NCBI RefSeq assembly: GCF_000337695.1
Contig: NZ_AOIA01000024.1
Location: 61,124 to 125,123, forward strand
Direction: 5' to 3'
DNA from: Natronococcus jeotgali DSM 18795
Lineage (GTDB): Archaea > Halobacteriota > Halobacteria > Halobacteriales > Natrialbaceae
DNA: 64,000 nucleotides
Positions 16,871-25,149 of this stretch are shown piece by piece. The notes under the pieces were generated by a model, which saw only the letters and a list, made by a program, of their open reading frames with translations, did no database searches and was not told the origin of the DNA. Both the position numbers and the translations under genes were made by a program. Within the stretch, counting starts at the first letter, position 1; every line of letters begins with the position of its first letter.

Positions 16871-17194
16871 CTACACATACACCTCCCCTTCGGCGAACGC
16901 CCGCTCGACGAACTCGTGGTCCCGGCGCTCCTCGTAGCGCTCGGCCGGCAGCACGTGCACCTCGAGGACGGTGCCGTGCTCGAGGCCGACCTCGCGGGCC
17001 AGCGCCTCGAGTTCGCGTTCGGGTTCGAGATCCTCGAGTACCAGTAGCAGTTCCGCCTCGCCGTGGACGCCCCGCTCGTCGCCGCGGACGGCGCTGCCGA
17101 ACGCGACGAGGTGACGGATCGACTCGCCGTACTCGGCCTGCGCCCGCCGGGCGAACGCGTCGGCGGCGTCCGTCCGATTCGATCCATCGGTCAT
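16871..17194 (-). CDS. Nucleotidyltransferase-fold protein (MNT-like) with Glu/Glu active site
   Basis: 107-residue protein of the minimal nucleotidyltransferase type. LVAFGSAVRGDERG near residue 30 matches the GSxxRG phosphate-binding turn. The following metal-binding pair, normally DxD in SDxDLLV, here reads ExE in HGEAELLLVL. Minimal nucleotidyltransferases usually pair with a HEPN protein as a toxin-antitoxin system, but no HEPN gene is adjacent. It is an orphan on the same strand as the PhnP-like hydrolase. The unusual acidic pair may mean altered or lost activity. Confidence 0.72.
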   Translation of the reverse strand: MTDGSNRTDAADAFARRAQAEYGESIRHLVAFGSAVRGDERGVHGEAELLLVLEDLEPERELEALAREVGLEHGTVLEVHVLPAERYEERRDHEFVERAFAEGEVYV

Positions 17195-17356
17195 CTACCG
17201 GCCATTCGGAGCCGTCGTATAAAGGGCGTTCCCCGACCCGTCGCCAGTTCGGTCGGTTCCTCGAGCCGTTTCGCTCCCGTCGGAATCCGGCGTGCGTGTT
17301 CTCTCCGAGTGCGTATGGTCCGTCCGGCCTCGAGTCTGCACCTCTGACTGACCACC

Positions 17357-17480
17357 AATGGGCGGGACTGAAAGGGGCTGGCCCGCTCGGGGGAGCGAGG
17401 CGACGTAAGCACCGACCGAGCGGAGCGAGGGAGGCGCACAGCGAGCCGCAGCCCTCGAGCGGGCCAGGGGCTTTCGTGGT
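17357..17480. repeat. Inverted-repeat intergenic element (haloarchaeal repeat-like)
   Basis: Perfect 12-bp inverted arms CTGGCCCGCTCG (17378-17389) and CGAGCGGGCCAG (17456-17467) enclose a 66-bp spacer rich in GAGCGAGG / GCGCACAGCGAG motifs. The left outer flank reads GGCGGGACTGAAAGGGG and the right reads GGGGCTTTCGTGG. From memory, very similar blocks recur between genes in many haloarchaeal genomes; I cannot verify this here. It could be a non-autonomous mobile element or a structured RNA. Confidence 0.45.
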
Positions 17481-17702
17481 AATATCTCGGGGATTGGGTC
17501 CTGCTCGCACGAACACAGGGGATCGCCACGCCCTCCCCAACCGATTCGCTCGGTCGCATCGCTCCCTCGCTCATCCCTCGCACAGCGTCGTCGACCGTCT
17601 TCACTGATGTTCAGCCGGTCGACAGCGCGCGCCACTGCAGGGGAGGATGGTCAGAACAAAGCGATACGTCATTCGCCTGTACGCAACGGGTTCTCGAGCG
17701 AG

Positions 17703-17726
17703 TTTCGAGCGAATTTTCACTCGAAA
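17703..17726 (-). terminator. Hairpin downstream of the DUF2237 gene
   Basis: Arms TTTCGAGCGA and TCACTCGAAA pair over 10 bp with one mismatch around a 4-nt ATTT loop. It lies 31 nt beyond the minus-strand DUF2237 stop codon. No following T-run is seen, so a termination role is tentative. Confidence 0.3.
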
Positions 17727-17756
17727 ACAAGGAGACAGTGGAGACCGTGTTGCCGA

Positions 17757-18176
17757 TCAGTTCGCCGACCCGGGGACCGAGCCGGAACTCGAGCCCGACG
17801 GGTCGTCGTCCCGCGGGTCGTACTCGTGTTCGCGGAGCAGATCCGGCTCGACGTCCCGGAGGACGGCCTCGTGGGTCGCCTCGAGCACCACCGGGGGCGC
17901 ACAGTTTTCCTCCTCGGCCTCGAGCCAGCGCCCCAGGCAGAGACACCAGCGGTCGCCGGGCTCGAGCCCGGGAAACTCGAGTTCGGGACGAGGCGTCGTG
18001 AGATCGTTGCCGCGGGCCTTGCTGAACTGTAAGAACTCCTCGGTGAGGACGGCACAGAGTTCGTGACGGCCCCGGTCGCCCTCGACGCGCCGACAGCAGC
18101 CGTCCCGCAGGAAGCCGGTGGTCGGGTCGGTGCTACAGGGCTCGAGCTCGGTGCCGAACACGTTCCGGTCGGTCAT
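17757..18176 (-). CDS. DUF2237 family protein
   Basis: 139-residue protein matching the DUF2237 family over its whole length: RNVFGTELEPCS, TGFLRDGCCR, RHELCAVLTEEFLQFSK, GNDLTTPRPELEFPGL, PGDRWCLCLGRW and APPVVLEATHE. Conserved cysteines and the GDRWCLC motif suggest a metal or cofactor site, but the family has no established function. The C-terminal tail after about residue 120 is Asp/Ser-rich and probably disordered. It lies 55 nt downstream of the PHP-domain gene on the same strand. Confidence 0.9.
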   Translation of the reverse strand: MTDRNVFGTELEPCSTDPTTGFLRDGCCRRVEGDRGRHELCAVLTEEFLQFSKARGNDLTTPRPELEFPGLEPGDRWCLCLGRWLEAEEENCAPPVVLEATHEAVLRDVEPDLLREHEYDPRDDDPSGSSSGSVPGSAN

Positions 18177-18231
18177 GTCGAACTCGTCGGACGGCGAGCG
18201 GAAAAGCGTGGTGTCGCCGACTCGAGCCCGG

Positions 18232-19020
18232 TTACTCCGCGTGGGGCTCCAGGCTCGGCGGGCTCACCGGCTCGAGGTCCCGCTCGGTCAGGAACTCCTC
18301 GAGGAACGCCGCTCGCTCACCGATCTCGTCCGGGGCGTGGGAATCGGTGCCAAGCGTCACGGCAACGTCGTACTCCCGCAGCGACTCGAGGAACTCCGGA
18401 TCGGGGTGGACGAGCGGGTCCTCGCGGGTCGCCCGCCCGGCGTTGATCTCGGGGACCGTCCGGGAGTCGGCGAAGGCCCGCGCGACCCGCTCGTAGTGGT
18501 CGGTCGTCGTCCGTCCCCGTAGCGGGGGCGTGCGCTCGATCAGGTCGAGGTGGGCCGCGACGTCGAACAGCTCCGAGTCGATCAGCGCCACGAGTCGATC
18601 GATGTAGTCGTCGACGACGTCGTCCCGTCCGGATTCGGACAGCTCCTCGAAATTCGAGGCCACCTGGACGTTCTCGTCCTCGACGGCGTGGACGCTGCCG
18701 ATCGTATACTGGAAGTTCGCTTCTTCGAGGAAGGCCGCGATCTCGGGCTCGTCGCGGGGGTCGTAGTCCATCTCGACGGCGTCGTAGACGTCGATGTCGG
18801 CGCGTGCGCGGACCTGCTCGATCGCGTCGCGTCGGCGCTCGTAGGTCAGATCGAGGTTGAACCCGTAGCGGTTGCGAGTGGCGCTTGCCGCCTCCCGTGA
18901 GCTGATCGAACAGTGGTCGGTCAGTCCGATCCCCTCGAGTCCCGCCTCCTCGGCGGCTCGGACCATCCCCGGCAGAAAGGAGCCGTCGGAGTAGTTCGTG
19001 TGGGCGTGGAAGTCGTACAC
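18232..19020 (-). CDS. PHP-domain phosphoesterase
   Basis: 262-residue protein with PHP metal-site motifs: DFHAHTNYSDGS at the N-terminus, IGLTDHCSIS near 34, Glu in VEMDYDP near 72, HAVED near 100, HLDLIERTP near 147 and GTDSHAPDEI near 225. PHP proteins are metal-dependent phosphoesterases such as histidinol phosphatase; this one resembles the HisK/YcdX-like group. Substrate is not readable. Start ATG at 19020 lies 48 nt after the AAA+ ATPase gene, so it may be the second gene of that transcript. Confidence 0.9.
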   Translation of the reverse strand: MYDFHAHTNYSDGSFLPGMVRAAEEAGLEGIGLTDHCSISSREAASATRNRYGFNLDLTYERRRDAIEQVRARADIDVYDAVEMDYDPRDEPEIAAFLEEANFQYTIGSVHAVEDENVQVASNFEELSESGRDDVVDDYIDRLVALIDSELFDVAAHLDLIERTPPLRGRTTTDHYERVARAFADSRTVPEINAGRATREDPLVHPDPEFLESLREYDVAVTLGTDSHAPDEIGERAAFLEEFLTERDLEPVSPPSLEPHAE

Positions 19021-19068
19021 ACCGGCTCGAGGCCGCCCGAACAGTTGGCCGTTGCGCTCTCGGTCGGG

Positions 19069-20451
19069 TCAGTGGTCGTGGTCGTGATCGTGACCGTCGC
19101 CGCCGCCGACGTCGCCGCCCGCGACGAGGGCGTCGTGGTCGCCGTCGATCATGTCCATGTTCTTCAGGTTGTCCCGCTCCTCGAACTCCTCGACGGCGTT
19201 GAGCAGGTCGTCCTGGGTCAGTGCTGTCCGGTCTTCGGTCAACGCCTCGAGGACGGCCTCCCGGAGCACCATCCGGAGGTCGCTGCCGGTCATTCCCTCG
19301 GTAACCTCGGCGACGAGTTCGGGGTCGAACTCGTCGATTCGCATCTGTCGGGTGATCACCCGCAGGATGTCGGCCCGCATGTCGTAGTCGGGCTTGGGGA
19401 AGTTGACGATCTCGTCGAACCGACGCCAGGCCGCGGCGTCTAACTGGTCGGGGTGGTTCGTCGCCCCGATCAGGAGCACGTCGTCCTGGATCAGCGAGAT
19501 GTTGTCGATGCTTTTGAGCAGGGTATTCACTGCGCGCTTCAGGGCGGCGTGTTCGTCGCTGCGGCGGGTCTTGGCGACGAAGTCGAACTCGTCGATGAAG
19601 AGGATACACGGCGAGAGTCGCTTCGCGACCTCGAAGGTCTTGTCGACGTTTTTGGCCGTCTCGCCGAGGTACTGGGAGGTGATCATCGAGAGTTTGACCT
19701 CGACGAAGGGGAGATCCATATCCTGGGCCAGCGCCTGTGCGGTCGAGGTCTTGCCCGTCCCCGGCGGGCCGACGAACAGCAGCTTCCCGATCTCGCGCAG
19801 GCCGATCTCCGCGAGGTAGTCGCGGTGTTCGATCGCCTTCGCGATCTTGTCGATCTCGGCCTCCTGGTCGGCGGTCAACACGAGGTCGTCGAGGGTGACG
19901 TCGACCTCCTCGGGCGCTCGGACGTCGACGAGATCGAGCATCTCCTCGTCTTCCTCCTCGTCGAAGTACTCCTCGAGCAGGCCGTCGATCCAGACCCGAT
20001 CGGCCTGGATCGGCCGGTTTCGCTCGCGGGCCTCCTCGTGGGTGGCGTCGACGTCGTGCTCGTCGGCCTCGGCGAAGTGTTTCGCGAGCGTCGGGTTCTC
20101 GAGCAGGCGCTCGTCGTCGACCCGTTCGAGGTACCACTGCTCGGCCATCCCCTCCTCGGTGAGGCTGATCGTCCCGGAGAACTCGTCGCGGTCGGTAAAC
20201 ATCAGCTCGGAGACCGCCTCCCAGGGGCGGTCGACTCCCGTCGCCTCGCGTGCGGTGCTGTTCGTCGCCGAGAGGGGCCGAGTGATCCCCCCGCGGGTAC
20301 GGTCGTCCTCGTCGTCGCCGTCGTCGCTCCCGCCCGTCCAGAACACCCGTCGGTACGACGGCGGGAGATCGTTCTCGTCCAGCGTCCTGTCGTCGGAGTA
20401 GACGCTCGTCGTGAGCACGAACTCGACGACATCGAGCGCTGCGTCACTCAT
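19069..20451 (-). CDS. AAA+ ATPase with His-rich C-terminal tail
   Basis: 460-residue AAA protein. The N-terminal region to about residue 200 is specific and acidic. The single AAA module follows: Walker A GPPGTGKTS near 240, Walker B ILFIDEFDF near 295, sensor GATNHPDQL near 345, second region of homology AAWRRFDEIVNFPKPDY, and GMTGSDLRMVLREA. Classic AAA proteins of this kind remodel protein complexes. The C-terminus ends GDGHDHDHDH, a natural metal-binding tail. I start at MSDAALDVVEF (20451), since upstream codons are not family-like. It is probably cotranscribed with the PHP gene. Confidence 0.88.
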   Translation of the reverse strand: MSDAALDVVEFVLTTSVYSDDRTLDENDLPPSYRRVFWTGGSDDGDDEDDRTRGGITRPLSATNSTAREATGVDRPWEAVSELMFTDRDEFSGTISLTEEGMAEQWYLERVDDERLLENPTLAKHFAEADEHDVDATHEEARERNRPIQADRVWIDGLLEEYFDEEEDEEMLDLVDVRAPEEVDVTLDDLVLTADQEAEIDKIAKAIEHRDYLAEIGLREIGKLLFVGPPGTGKTSTAQALAQDMDLPFVEVKLSMITSQYLGETAKNVDKTFEVAKRLSPCILFIDEFDFVAKTRRSDEHAALKRAVNTLLKSIDNISLIQDDVLLIGATNHPDQLDAAAWRRFDEIVNFPKPDYDMRADILRVITRQMRIDEFDPELVAEVTEGMTGSDLRMVLREAVLEALTEDRTALTQDDLLNAVEEFEERDNLKNMDMIDGDHDALVAGGDVGGGDGHDHDHDH

Positions 20452-20561
20452 TCGGTCAACGTATTCTCCACGCGCCCTTAACGTCGTCGTCACGCGGCCG
20501 GCGTCCGGGGCGCGAAGCGGGCGGCACAACGGTTTTCGTCCACTAGCTCACACACGTAGCC

Positions 20562-20930
20562 ATGAACGTGTTGCTGGGTCTCGCCGGAAGCGACGAATCG
20601 ATCACGGCGCTGCGCCGCACTATCGACAGAACGAGCGAGATCGGCGACGATCTCACCGTCGCCGTCCTCGAGAAGGCCGATACGGAGCGCTCCCAGGAGG
20701 AGATGTACCGCCAGGCCGAGAAGCTGCTCTCGGAAGCCGAGGTCGACGCCGAGCTCGAACGGCTCCAGGGCGATCCGGGCGCCTCGCTGGTCGACTACGC
20801 CGAACAGGGCGAGTTCGACCAGCTGGTCATCGGCGGGGGCACGATCAGCCCGATGGGGAAGATCCAGCTCGGATCGCTCACCGAGTTCGTCCTGCTGAAC
20901 GCTCCGACGACGGTCAAGCTGGTGCGATAA
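20562..20930 (+). CDS. Universal stress protein family protein
   Basis: 122-residue UspA-fold protein. It begins MNVLLGLAGSDES and ends with FDQLVIGGGTISPMGKIQLGSLTEFVLLNAPTTVKLV, the usual Usp C-terminus. The phosphate-binding glycines are modified (GGGTISPMG), so ATP binding is uncertain. The GNAT acetyltransferase starts 2 nt downstream, indicating one transcript. Role is presumably stress or metabolic regulation, as for other Usp proteins. Confidence 0.88.
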   Translation: MNVLLGLAGSDESITALRRTIDRTSEIGDDLTVAVLEKADTERSQEEMYRQAEKLLSEAEVDAELERLQGDPGASLVDYAEQGEFDQLVIGGGTISPMGKIQLGSLTEFVLLNAPTTVKLVR

Positions 20931-20932
20931 CG

Positions 20933-21496
20933 ATGCCCGATCGAGTGTATCCCGACGGGACGTCGGGACCGTTCCCCGCCCCGCCGACGACCGACACCGA
21001 CCAGTCGGGTCGGGAGATCGAGTACCGGGTCGTCGAGAAGTTCGCCGGCGAGGCCCTCGAGGACACCGTCGAGATGTACGTCGAGTTCGATCCGACCGAT
21101 CGCGCCCAGGGGATCCCGCCGACGGGCGAGGAACGGATCCGCAACTGGCTCGAGGCGATCGCCGAGAGCAGCGTCAACGTCGTCGCTCGCCACGGCGAGG
21201 ACGTCGTCGGCCACGCCGTGCTCGTCCCCGACGTCGACGATCCCGCCGCGGTCGGCGACGTCGGCGAGATCGAGTGGGAGCTGGCGATCTTCGTCCTGCA
21301 GGCCTACCAGGAGTCCGGCATCGGCACCCAGCTACTCAAACACCTGCTGGGCCACGCCGACGAGCTGGGCATCCGGCACGTCTGGCTGACCGTCGAGCGC
21401 TGGAACACGCCGGCGATCGCGCTGTACGAACGGGTCGGGTTCGAGCCCACCGGGACGGAGAGCTTCGAGCAGGAGATGGGAATCCTGCTCGAGTAG
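20933..21496 (+). CDS. GNAT family N-acetyltransferase
   Basis: 187-residue GNAT enzyme that transfers acetyl from acetyl-CoA to an amine. Core elements are visible: beta-strand VGHAVLVPD near 100, ELAIFVLQAYQESGIGTQLLKHLLGHA near 120-145 including the acetyl-CoA loop (Q-x-x-G-I-G), and VERWNTPAIALYERVGFEPTG near the C-terminus. The ATG lies 2 nt after the Usp stop codon, so it is in an operon with that gene. Bacteria regulate metabolic enzymes with GNAT acetylases linked to Usp or nucleotide-binding domains; a similar link here is only a guess. Confidence 0.88.
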   Translation: MPDRVYPDGTSGPFPAPPTTDTDQSGREIEYRVVEKFAGEALEDTVEMYVEFDPTDRAQGIPPTGEERIRNWLEAIAESSVNVVARHGEDVVGHAVLVPDVDDPAAVGDVGEIEWELAIFVLQAYQESGIGTQLLKHLLGHADELGIRHVWLTVERWNTPAIALYERVGFEPTGTESFEQEMGILLE

Positions 21497-21516
21497 CCGG
21501 CTGCAACCGCGCGGAG

Positions 21517-21975
21517 CTACACCGAGAGAACGGGCTGGCTCGCGTAGGAAAGGACGTACTCCGCGGCCTTCTCGAGTACTTCCGCCGGCGCGCCGGTCAC
21601 GGGTTCGCGGGGCAGCACGATGAAATCGGCGTTGACGGCGTCGGCGGTGTCGAGGACGACGTTTCCGGGATGACGGGTCTTTCGCGTCGTCGAGAACCCG
21701 TGGTCGACCGACGTCGACAGCGAAACGTCGGCGTCCGCGGCGATCCGACCGACGTCGTCGAGAAACTCCTGCGTGCTGTCGGCGACCTCGTCCTCCTCGA
21801 CGGTGCCGGCGTCGAGCCCGCGGACGACGCCCCGCCCGAGCACGAACACCGCGTGCACGGATGCGTCGTACCGGTCGGCGACGGCGACGGCGTACTCGAC
21901 GGCGGTCGCAGATTCCTCGCTCCCGTCGACCGGCGCGAGAACCGTGTCGACGGTAAACGACTCGCTGGCGTCCAT
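21517..21975 (-). CDS. Universal stress protein family protein
   Basis: 152-residue UspA-fold protein with TVLAPVDGSEESATAVEYAVAVA at the N-terminus and a C-terminal SYASQPVLSV strand. The usual GxxGxxxxxxxxxG(S/T) ATP-binding motif is replaced by LPREPVTGAPAEVLEKA, so nucleotide binding is doubtful. Start is taken as MDASES; nine upstream in-frame codons are possible. It converges on the GNAT gene and diverges from the next Usp gene. Confidence 0.87.
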   Translation of the reverse strand: MDASESFTVDTVLAPVDGSEESATAVEYAVAVADRYDASVHAVFVLGRGVVRGLDAGTVEEDEVADSTQEFLDDVGRIAADADVSLSTSVDHGFSTTRKTRHPGNVVLDTADAVNADFIVLPREPVTGAPAEVLEKAAEYVLSYASQPVLSV

Positions 21976-22136
21976 ACGCTCGAGTGTGTGTTCCGGCGTC
22001 AAAAAGACTCCCCCACCGATCCCGACGCCGACGGCGACCTCGCCGAGCTCACCCCGGGTCCGGTCGCCCCGTCGAGCGAACCCGAGCGTGCCGCGCCAAC
22101 GGGAGCGTTTAAGCCGCGGCGACCGTACGTGGGGGT

Positions 22137-22583
22137 ATGTTCGAGACGGTCGTCATCGCCACGGACGGCTCCGACAGCGTCAACCGCGCGGTCGACGTCG
22201 CGCTCGACCTCACCGAGAAGTTCGACGCCGAGATCCACGTCCTCTCGGTGATCGACGCCAGCGAGGTCGACGCCTCGCCCGAACAGCTCCGCGAGGAGCT
22301 GCGCACCGCCCTCGAGACGACCGCCGACGCCGCGATCGCGTCCGTCGAGGATCGTACCGACGACGACGTGACGACCGCCGTCAGGGAGGGCCGACCCGCC
22401 GCGGAGATCTGCGAGTACGCCCGGGCGGTCGACGCCGACGTCATCGCTACCGGAACCCGCGGTCGCCACGGCGAGAACCGCCTGCTGCTCGGCAGCGTCG
22501 CCGAACGCGTCGTCCGCCGCTCGCCGGCGCCCGTGATGACGGTCCGCCAGCTCGAGACGACCGACGACGCCGCGGCGAGCTGA
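22137..22583 (+). CDS. Universal stress protein (ATP-binding type)
   Basis: 148-residue UspA protein. It starts with TVVIATDGSDSVNRAVDVAL and carries the full ATP-binding motif GTRGRHGENRLLLGSVAERVV near residues 105-125, unlike the two neighbouring Usp genes. A GTTTAAGC stretch about 25 nt upstream of the ATG is a plausible TATA box for a leaderless message. It is followed after 51 nt by the DHH phosphoesterase gene. Confidence 0.93.
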   Translation: MFETVVIATDGSDSVNRAVDVALDLTEKFDAEIHVLSVIDASEVDASPEQLREELRTALETTADAAIASVEDRTDDDVTTAVREGRPAAEICEYARAVDADVIATGTRGRHGENRLLLGSVAERVVRRSPAPVMTVRQLETTDDAAAS

Positions 22584-22634
22584 TCGGGGTCGACGATCGG
22601 CGGTTACTTCCCGCCAGCCCGTCCAGTGGTGGGT

Positions 22635-23891
22635 ATGTACGACGAGCTCATCGACAGCGCCGACTTGCCGACCGCTCGCAAGTCGGTGCTTCCCGGAACC
22701 GGCTTCTTCCTCCCTGACGACCTCGAGGAGGATCTGGAGGACGAGCAGACCAAAGCGGCCCTCGAGGGCGCCGAGGTCGCGGTCGTCGCCGATCCGGACG
22801 CCGACGGGCTAGCCTGTGTCGCCCTGCTCCGGGAGGCCTACGGCGACGTTCGGAACGTTCCCGAGCGCGACGGGACGGCGGACGAGGAGGGCGCCGACGC
22901 CGCCGACGACGCCAACGAGGAGAACCTCGCGCTCGCCGCGGGGGAGGCCGAGGACCCGCTCGAGGAGCCCGAACCCACGCCCCACTCCGTCGCGCTCGTT
23001 CCCGCCAGCCCCCACGACGTCGAGGACGCGCTGGCGCGGGTCGCCGAGTACGGCGACGAGGGGATCGACCTGTTCGTCTGTGACCTCTGTCCCGACAAGT
23101 ACGACTACGTCGAGGACGAGCTCGCGGCGGCGCTCGAGACGGCCGAACGGGTCTCGTGGTACGACCACCACCAGTGGGGCGACGAGGTCGCTGCGGCGGT
23201 TCGGGACGCGGGGGTCGACCTCGTCGTCGGGGACTCCGACGAGGAGTGTTCGGCCGACGTCGTCTTCCGCTCGCTCGAGTACGACTTCTCCCCGATGTAC
23301 GAGGAGCTGGCGGCCGTCACGCGGGACCACGACCTCTGGCTGCGCGAGGATCCCCGCAGCGACGATCTGGCGGACTACGCCTACTGGACCGACCCCGCCG
23401 AGTACGTCGAGGTCGTCCGGGAGTACGGCGTCGACCTGCCCGAGTGGGTCGGGGACTTTCTGACCGAGCGTCGCGTCGAGAAGGGGGCGCTGATCGAGCA
23501 GGCCGTCGGGCGCGCGGAGTTCCGCGAAATCTGCGGCTACACGGTCGGGATCACCTACGGGCGCTGCTCGCAAAACGAGGTCGCCGAGGCGATGCGCGAA
23601 CGGGGCGCCGACGCCTCGATCGTCGTCAAACCCGCGGGGTCGGCGTCGATCCGGGGGACCGACGAGTTCGAGCGCTGCCACGAGGTGGCGGGGCAAGTCA
23701 ACGGCGGGGGCCACCCGAAGGCCGCGGGCTGTAAGCCGGACATCTACGACGACATGCTCGACTACGCGATGCACTGGACCTCGCGGGGCGCGGTCGCGAA
23801 GCAGGTGTTGCTTGACGCGTTCCGCGACGTCGCCGAATCGACGGAAGAAGCGCCAGAGACGACCGACGACGCGGACGAGGAGTCGGCGTAG
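22635..23891 (+). CDS. DHH family phosphoesterase (RecJ-like)
   Basis: 418-residue protein with DHH superfamily motifs: VVADPDADGLA near 45 (motif I), FVCDLCPDKYD near 145, and WYDHHQWGDE (the DHH motif) near 177. The DHHA1 motif GGGHPKAAGC is near the C-terminus. An acidic insert (about 75-110, rich in Glu/Ala) lies after motif I. Archaeal members include RecJ/GAN-type exonucleases and oligonucleotide phosphodiesterases. This one lacks an OB extension, so a nanoRNase or cyclic dinucleotide phosphodiesterase is possible. The ATG at 22635 is preferred to a GTG three codons earlier. Confidence 0.9.
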   Translation: MYDELIDSADLPTARKSVLPGTGFFLPDDLEEDLEDEQTKAALEGAEVAVVADPDADGLACVALLREAYGDVRNVPERDGTADEEGADAADDANEENLALAAGEAEDPLEEPEPTPHSVALVPASPHDVEDALARVAEYGDEGIDLFVCDLCPDKYDYVEDELAAALETAERVSWYDHHQWGDEVAAAVRDAGVDLVVGDSDEECSADVVFRSLEYDFSPMYEELAAVTRDHDLWLREDPRSDDLADYAYWTDPAEYVEVVREYGVDLPEWVGDFLTERRVEKGALIEQAVGRAEFREICGYTVGITYGRCSQNEVAEAMRERGADASIVVKPAGSASIRGTDEFERCHEVAGQVNGGGHPKAAGCKPDIYDDMLDYAMHWTSRGAVAKQVLLDAFRDVAESTEEAPETTDDADEESA

Positions 23892-23934
23892 GGAAGGGCA
23901 GATCGTCGTCGGCTCGAGCCGCCTCGATTCGCTT

Positions 23935-24633
23935 CTACTGCTGTGAGAGGACGTAGGCCCGAACGAGCTGCAGGACGTGGACGAACACCCCGGCGACGGC
24001 GACGTAGACGCCGATCGTCTGTAGGCCGACCGAGGCGTTGCGGTTGTCTCGAACCTGCCAGATCTCGTAGCCGAGTCGGAGGATAAAGCCGAGGAATATC
24101 AGGACGAAACCGACCAGCAACAGTTCCGAGAGGACGAAGCTGCCGACGAGGATCGCGACGATCCCGCCGAGGAACCCGTAGGTGGAGAACCGCCCCCAGT
24201 GTTCGAACGTGATCGAGCGGGCGTAGACGTACGTCGAGACCAGCGCCAGCAGGACCGCGGTGACGATCGCCGTCGCGCCGAGGATCGTGACCCGCGTCTC
24301 CGCGGGCAGGAACGCGATGACGCCGGCGCCGAAGGCCGCGAACGCGACCTGAAGGATCGCCATTCCGACGAACGCCGTGCCCGTACTCCCGTTCTCGACG
24401 CCGCGCTCGGCGATCAGATCGCCGATCGTGATCGCCGCGCCGTAGACGAGGACGCCGACGATCGGCACGGAAAACACGAGCTGGTTTACCTCCGCTATCG
24501 GCGTCGTCGCGAAGGCGTACATCAGCGCGACCGTGATCGCCATCAGGCCGCTCGCGCCGCCGACGACCGCCACCTCGCGGCGCGACAGTCCGAAGCCCCG
24601 GTCGGTCTCACGGCGGGTCTCGTAGGAACTCAT
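23935..24633 (-). CDS. Seven-helix membrane protein, unknown function
   Basis: 232-residue protein with about seven hydrophobic helices after a 20-residue charged N-terminus (RRETDRGFGLSRRE). Topology and glycine/alanine-rich helices resemble Bax-inhibitor-1-like proteins, but I see no diagnostic motif. It is listed as unknown. It converges with the DHH gene and is followed downstream by no gene on its strand. Confidence 0.75.
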   Translation of the reverse strand: MSSYETRRETDRGFGLSRREVAVVGGASGLMAITVALMYAFATTPIAEVNQLVFSVPIVGVLVYGAAITIGDLIAERGVENGSTGTAFVGMAILQVAFAAFGAGVIAFLPAETRVTILGATAIVTAVLLALVSTYVYARSITFEHWGRFSTYGFLGGIVAILVGSFVLSELLLVGFVLIFLGFILRLGYEIWQVRDNRNASVGLQTIGVYVAVAGVFVHVLQLVRAYVLSQQ

Positions 24634-24683
24634 CGGGCTCGAGTAGTCGGGCCGTCAGCAAAAGGCTGCTCCCCGCTCGGCGC

Positions 24684-25112
24684 CTACGAGTCCTCGACGT
24701 TCCAGCGGTCCGAGTAGGCCGTCCCGCAGGAACACTGCGCGTAGGCGTGGACGACCGCGCCCTCGGCGTAGATCCCGCCCACGTCCTCGTTCTGTTCCTC
24801 CGCGAAGGCGAACACGAACTGCGGCTCGTGATCGCCGTCCGCGTCGGCGTCGGGACACTCCCCGCTGGTGAGGTCGTCGCCGATCTCGCTTTCGCGTTGC
24901 ATCGCGGTCTTGGCGAAGCTCATCGCGTCGGTGTCGGTCGCGGCCTTGAAGGCGTTGCGGCCGCTCTCGCCGTCGACGATCATCACGATGCCGTCCTCGA
25001 CGGGATCGCCGAACTTCTCGAGGCGGTCGTCCGCGACGTAGGAATCCGCCAGGAACAGCGCGACGTCGTCGGGGCGCTCCCCGGCCAGGAACTCCTCGCG
25101 TGGATCACTCAT
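24684..25112 (-). CDS. Conserved haloarchaeal protein (DUF5807-like)
   Basis: 142-residue acidic soluble protein. Residues 1-80 hold a mixed alpha/beta region (DVALFLADSYVADDRLEKF, GIVMIVDGESGRNAFKAAT). The end has AYAQCSCGTAYSDRWNVED with a CxC pair. From memory this matches the haloarchaeal DUF5807 family; no function is known. It lies 37 nt downstream of another unknown gene on the same strand and 50 nt upstream of the membrane protein. Confidence 0.75.
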   Translation of the reverse strand: MSDPREEFLAGERPDDVALFLADSYVADDRLEKFGDPVEDGIVMIVDGESGRNAFKAATDTDAMSFAKTAMQRESEIGDDLTSGECPDADADGDHEPQFVFAFAEEQNEDVGGIYAEGAVVHAYAQCSCGTAYSDRWNVEDS

Positions 25113-25149
25113 ACCGCGCCATCGTCGCTCGAGCGGGAAAAAGGACGCG

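Larger units (their letters stand above)
17195..17756. other. 562-bp region without a supported gene
   Basis: Open frames here are short, Arg/Pro/Ser-rich and unlike proteins, so I call none. The region contains an inverted-repeat element (17357-17480, listed separately), a patch of tandem GAGCGAGG-like motifs inside it, a small AT-rich hairpin at 17703-17726 and lower GC than its surroundings at the right end. It may be an eroded mobile or repetitive element. Confidence 0.5.

Noticed and set aside
17361..17480. Extending the 12-bp inverted repeat to include GAAAGGGGC and GGGGCTTTC as paired ends
   Set aside because: GGGGC and GGGGC are both purine-rich on the same strand and do not pair, so the stem stops at 12 bp.
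17195..17635. Short frames of 100-147 codons in the gene-free region on both strands
   Set aside because: No domain, odd Arg/Pro/Ser composition, and they are translations of the inverted-repeat element.
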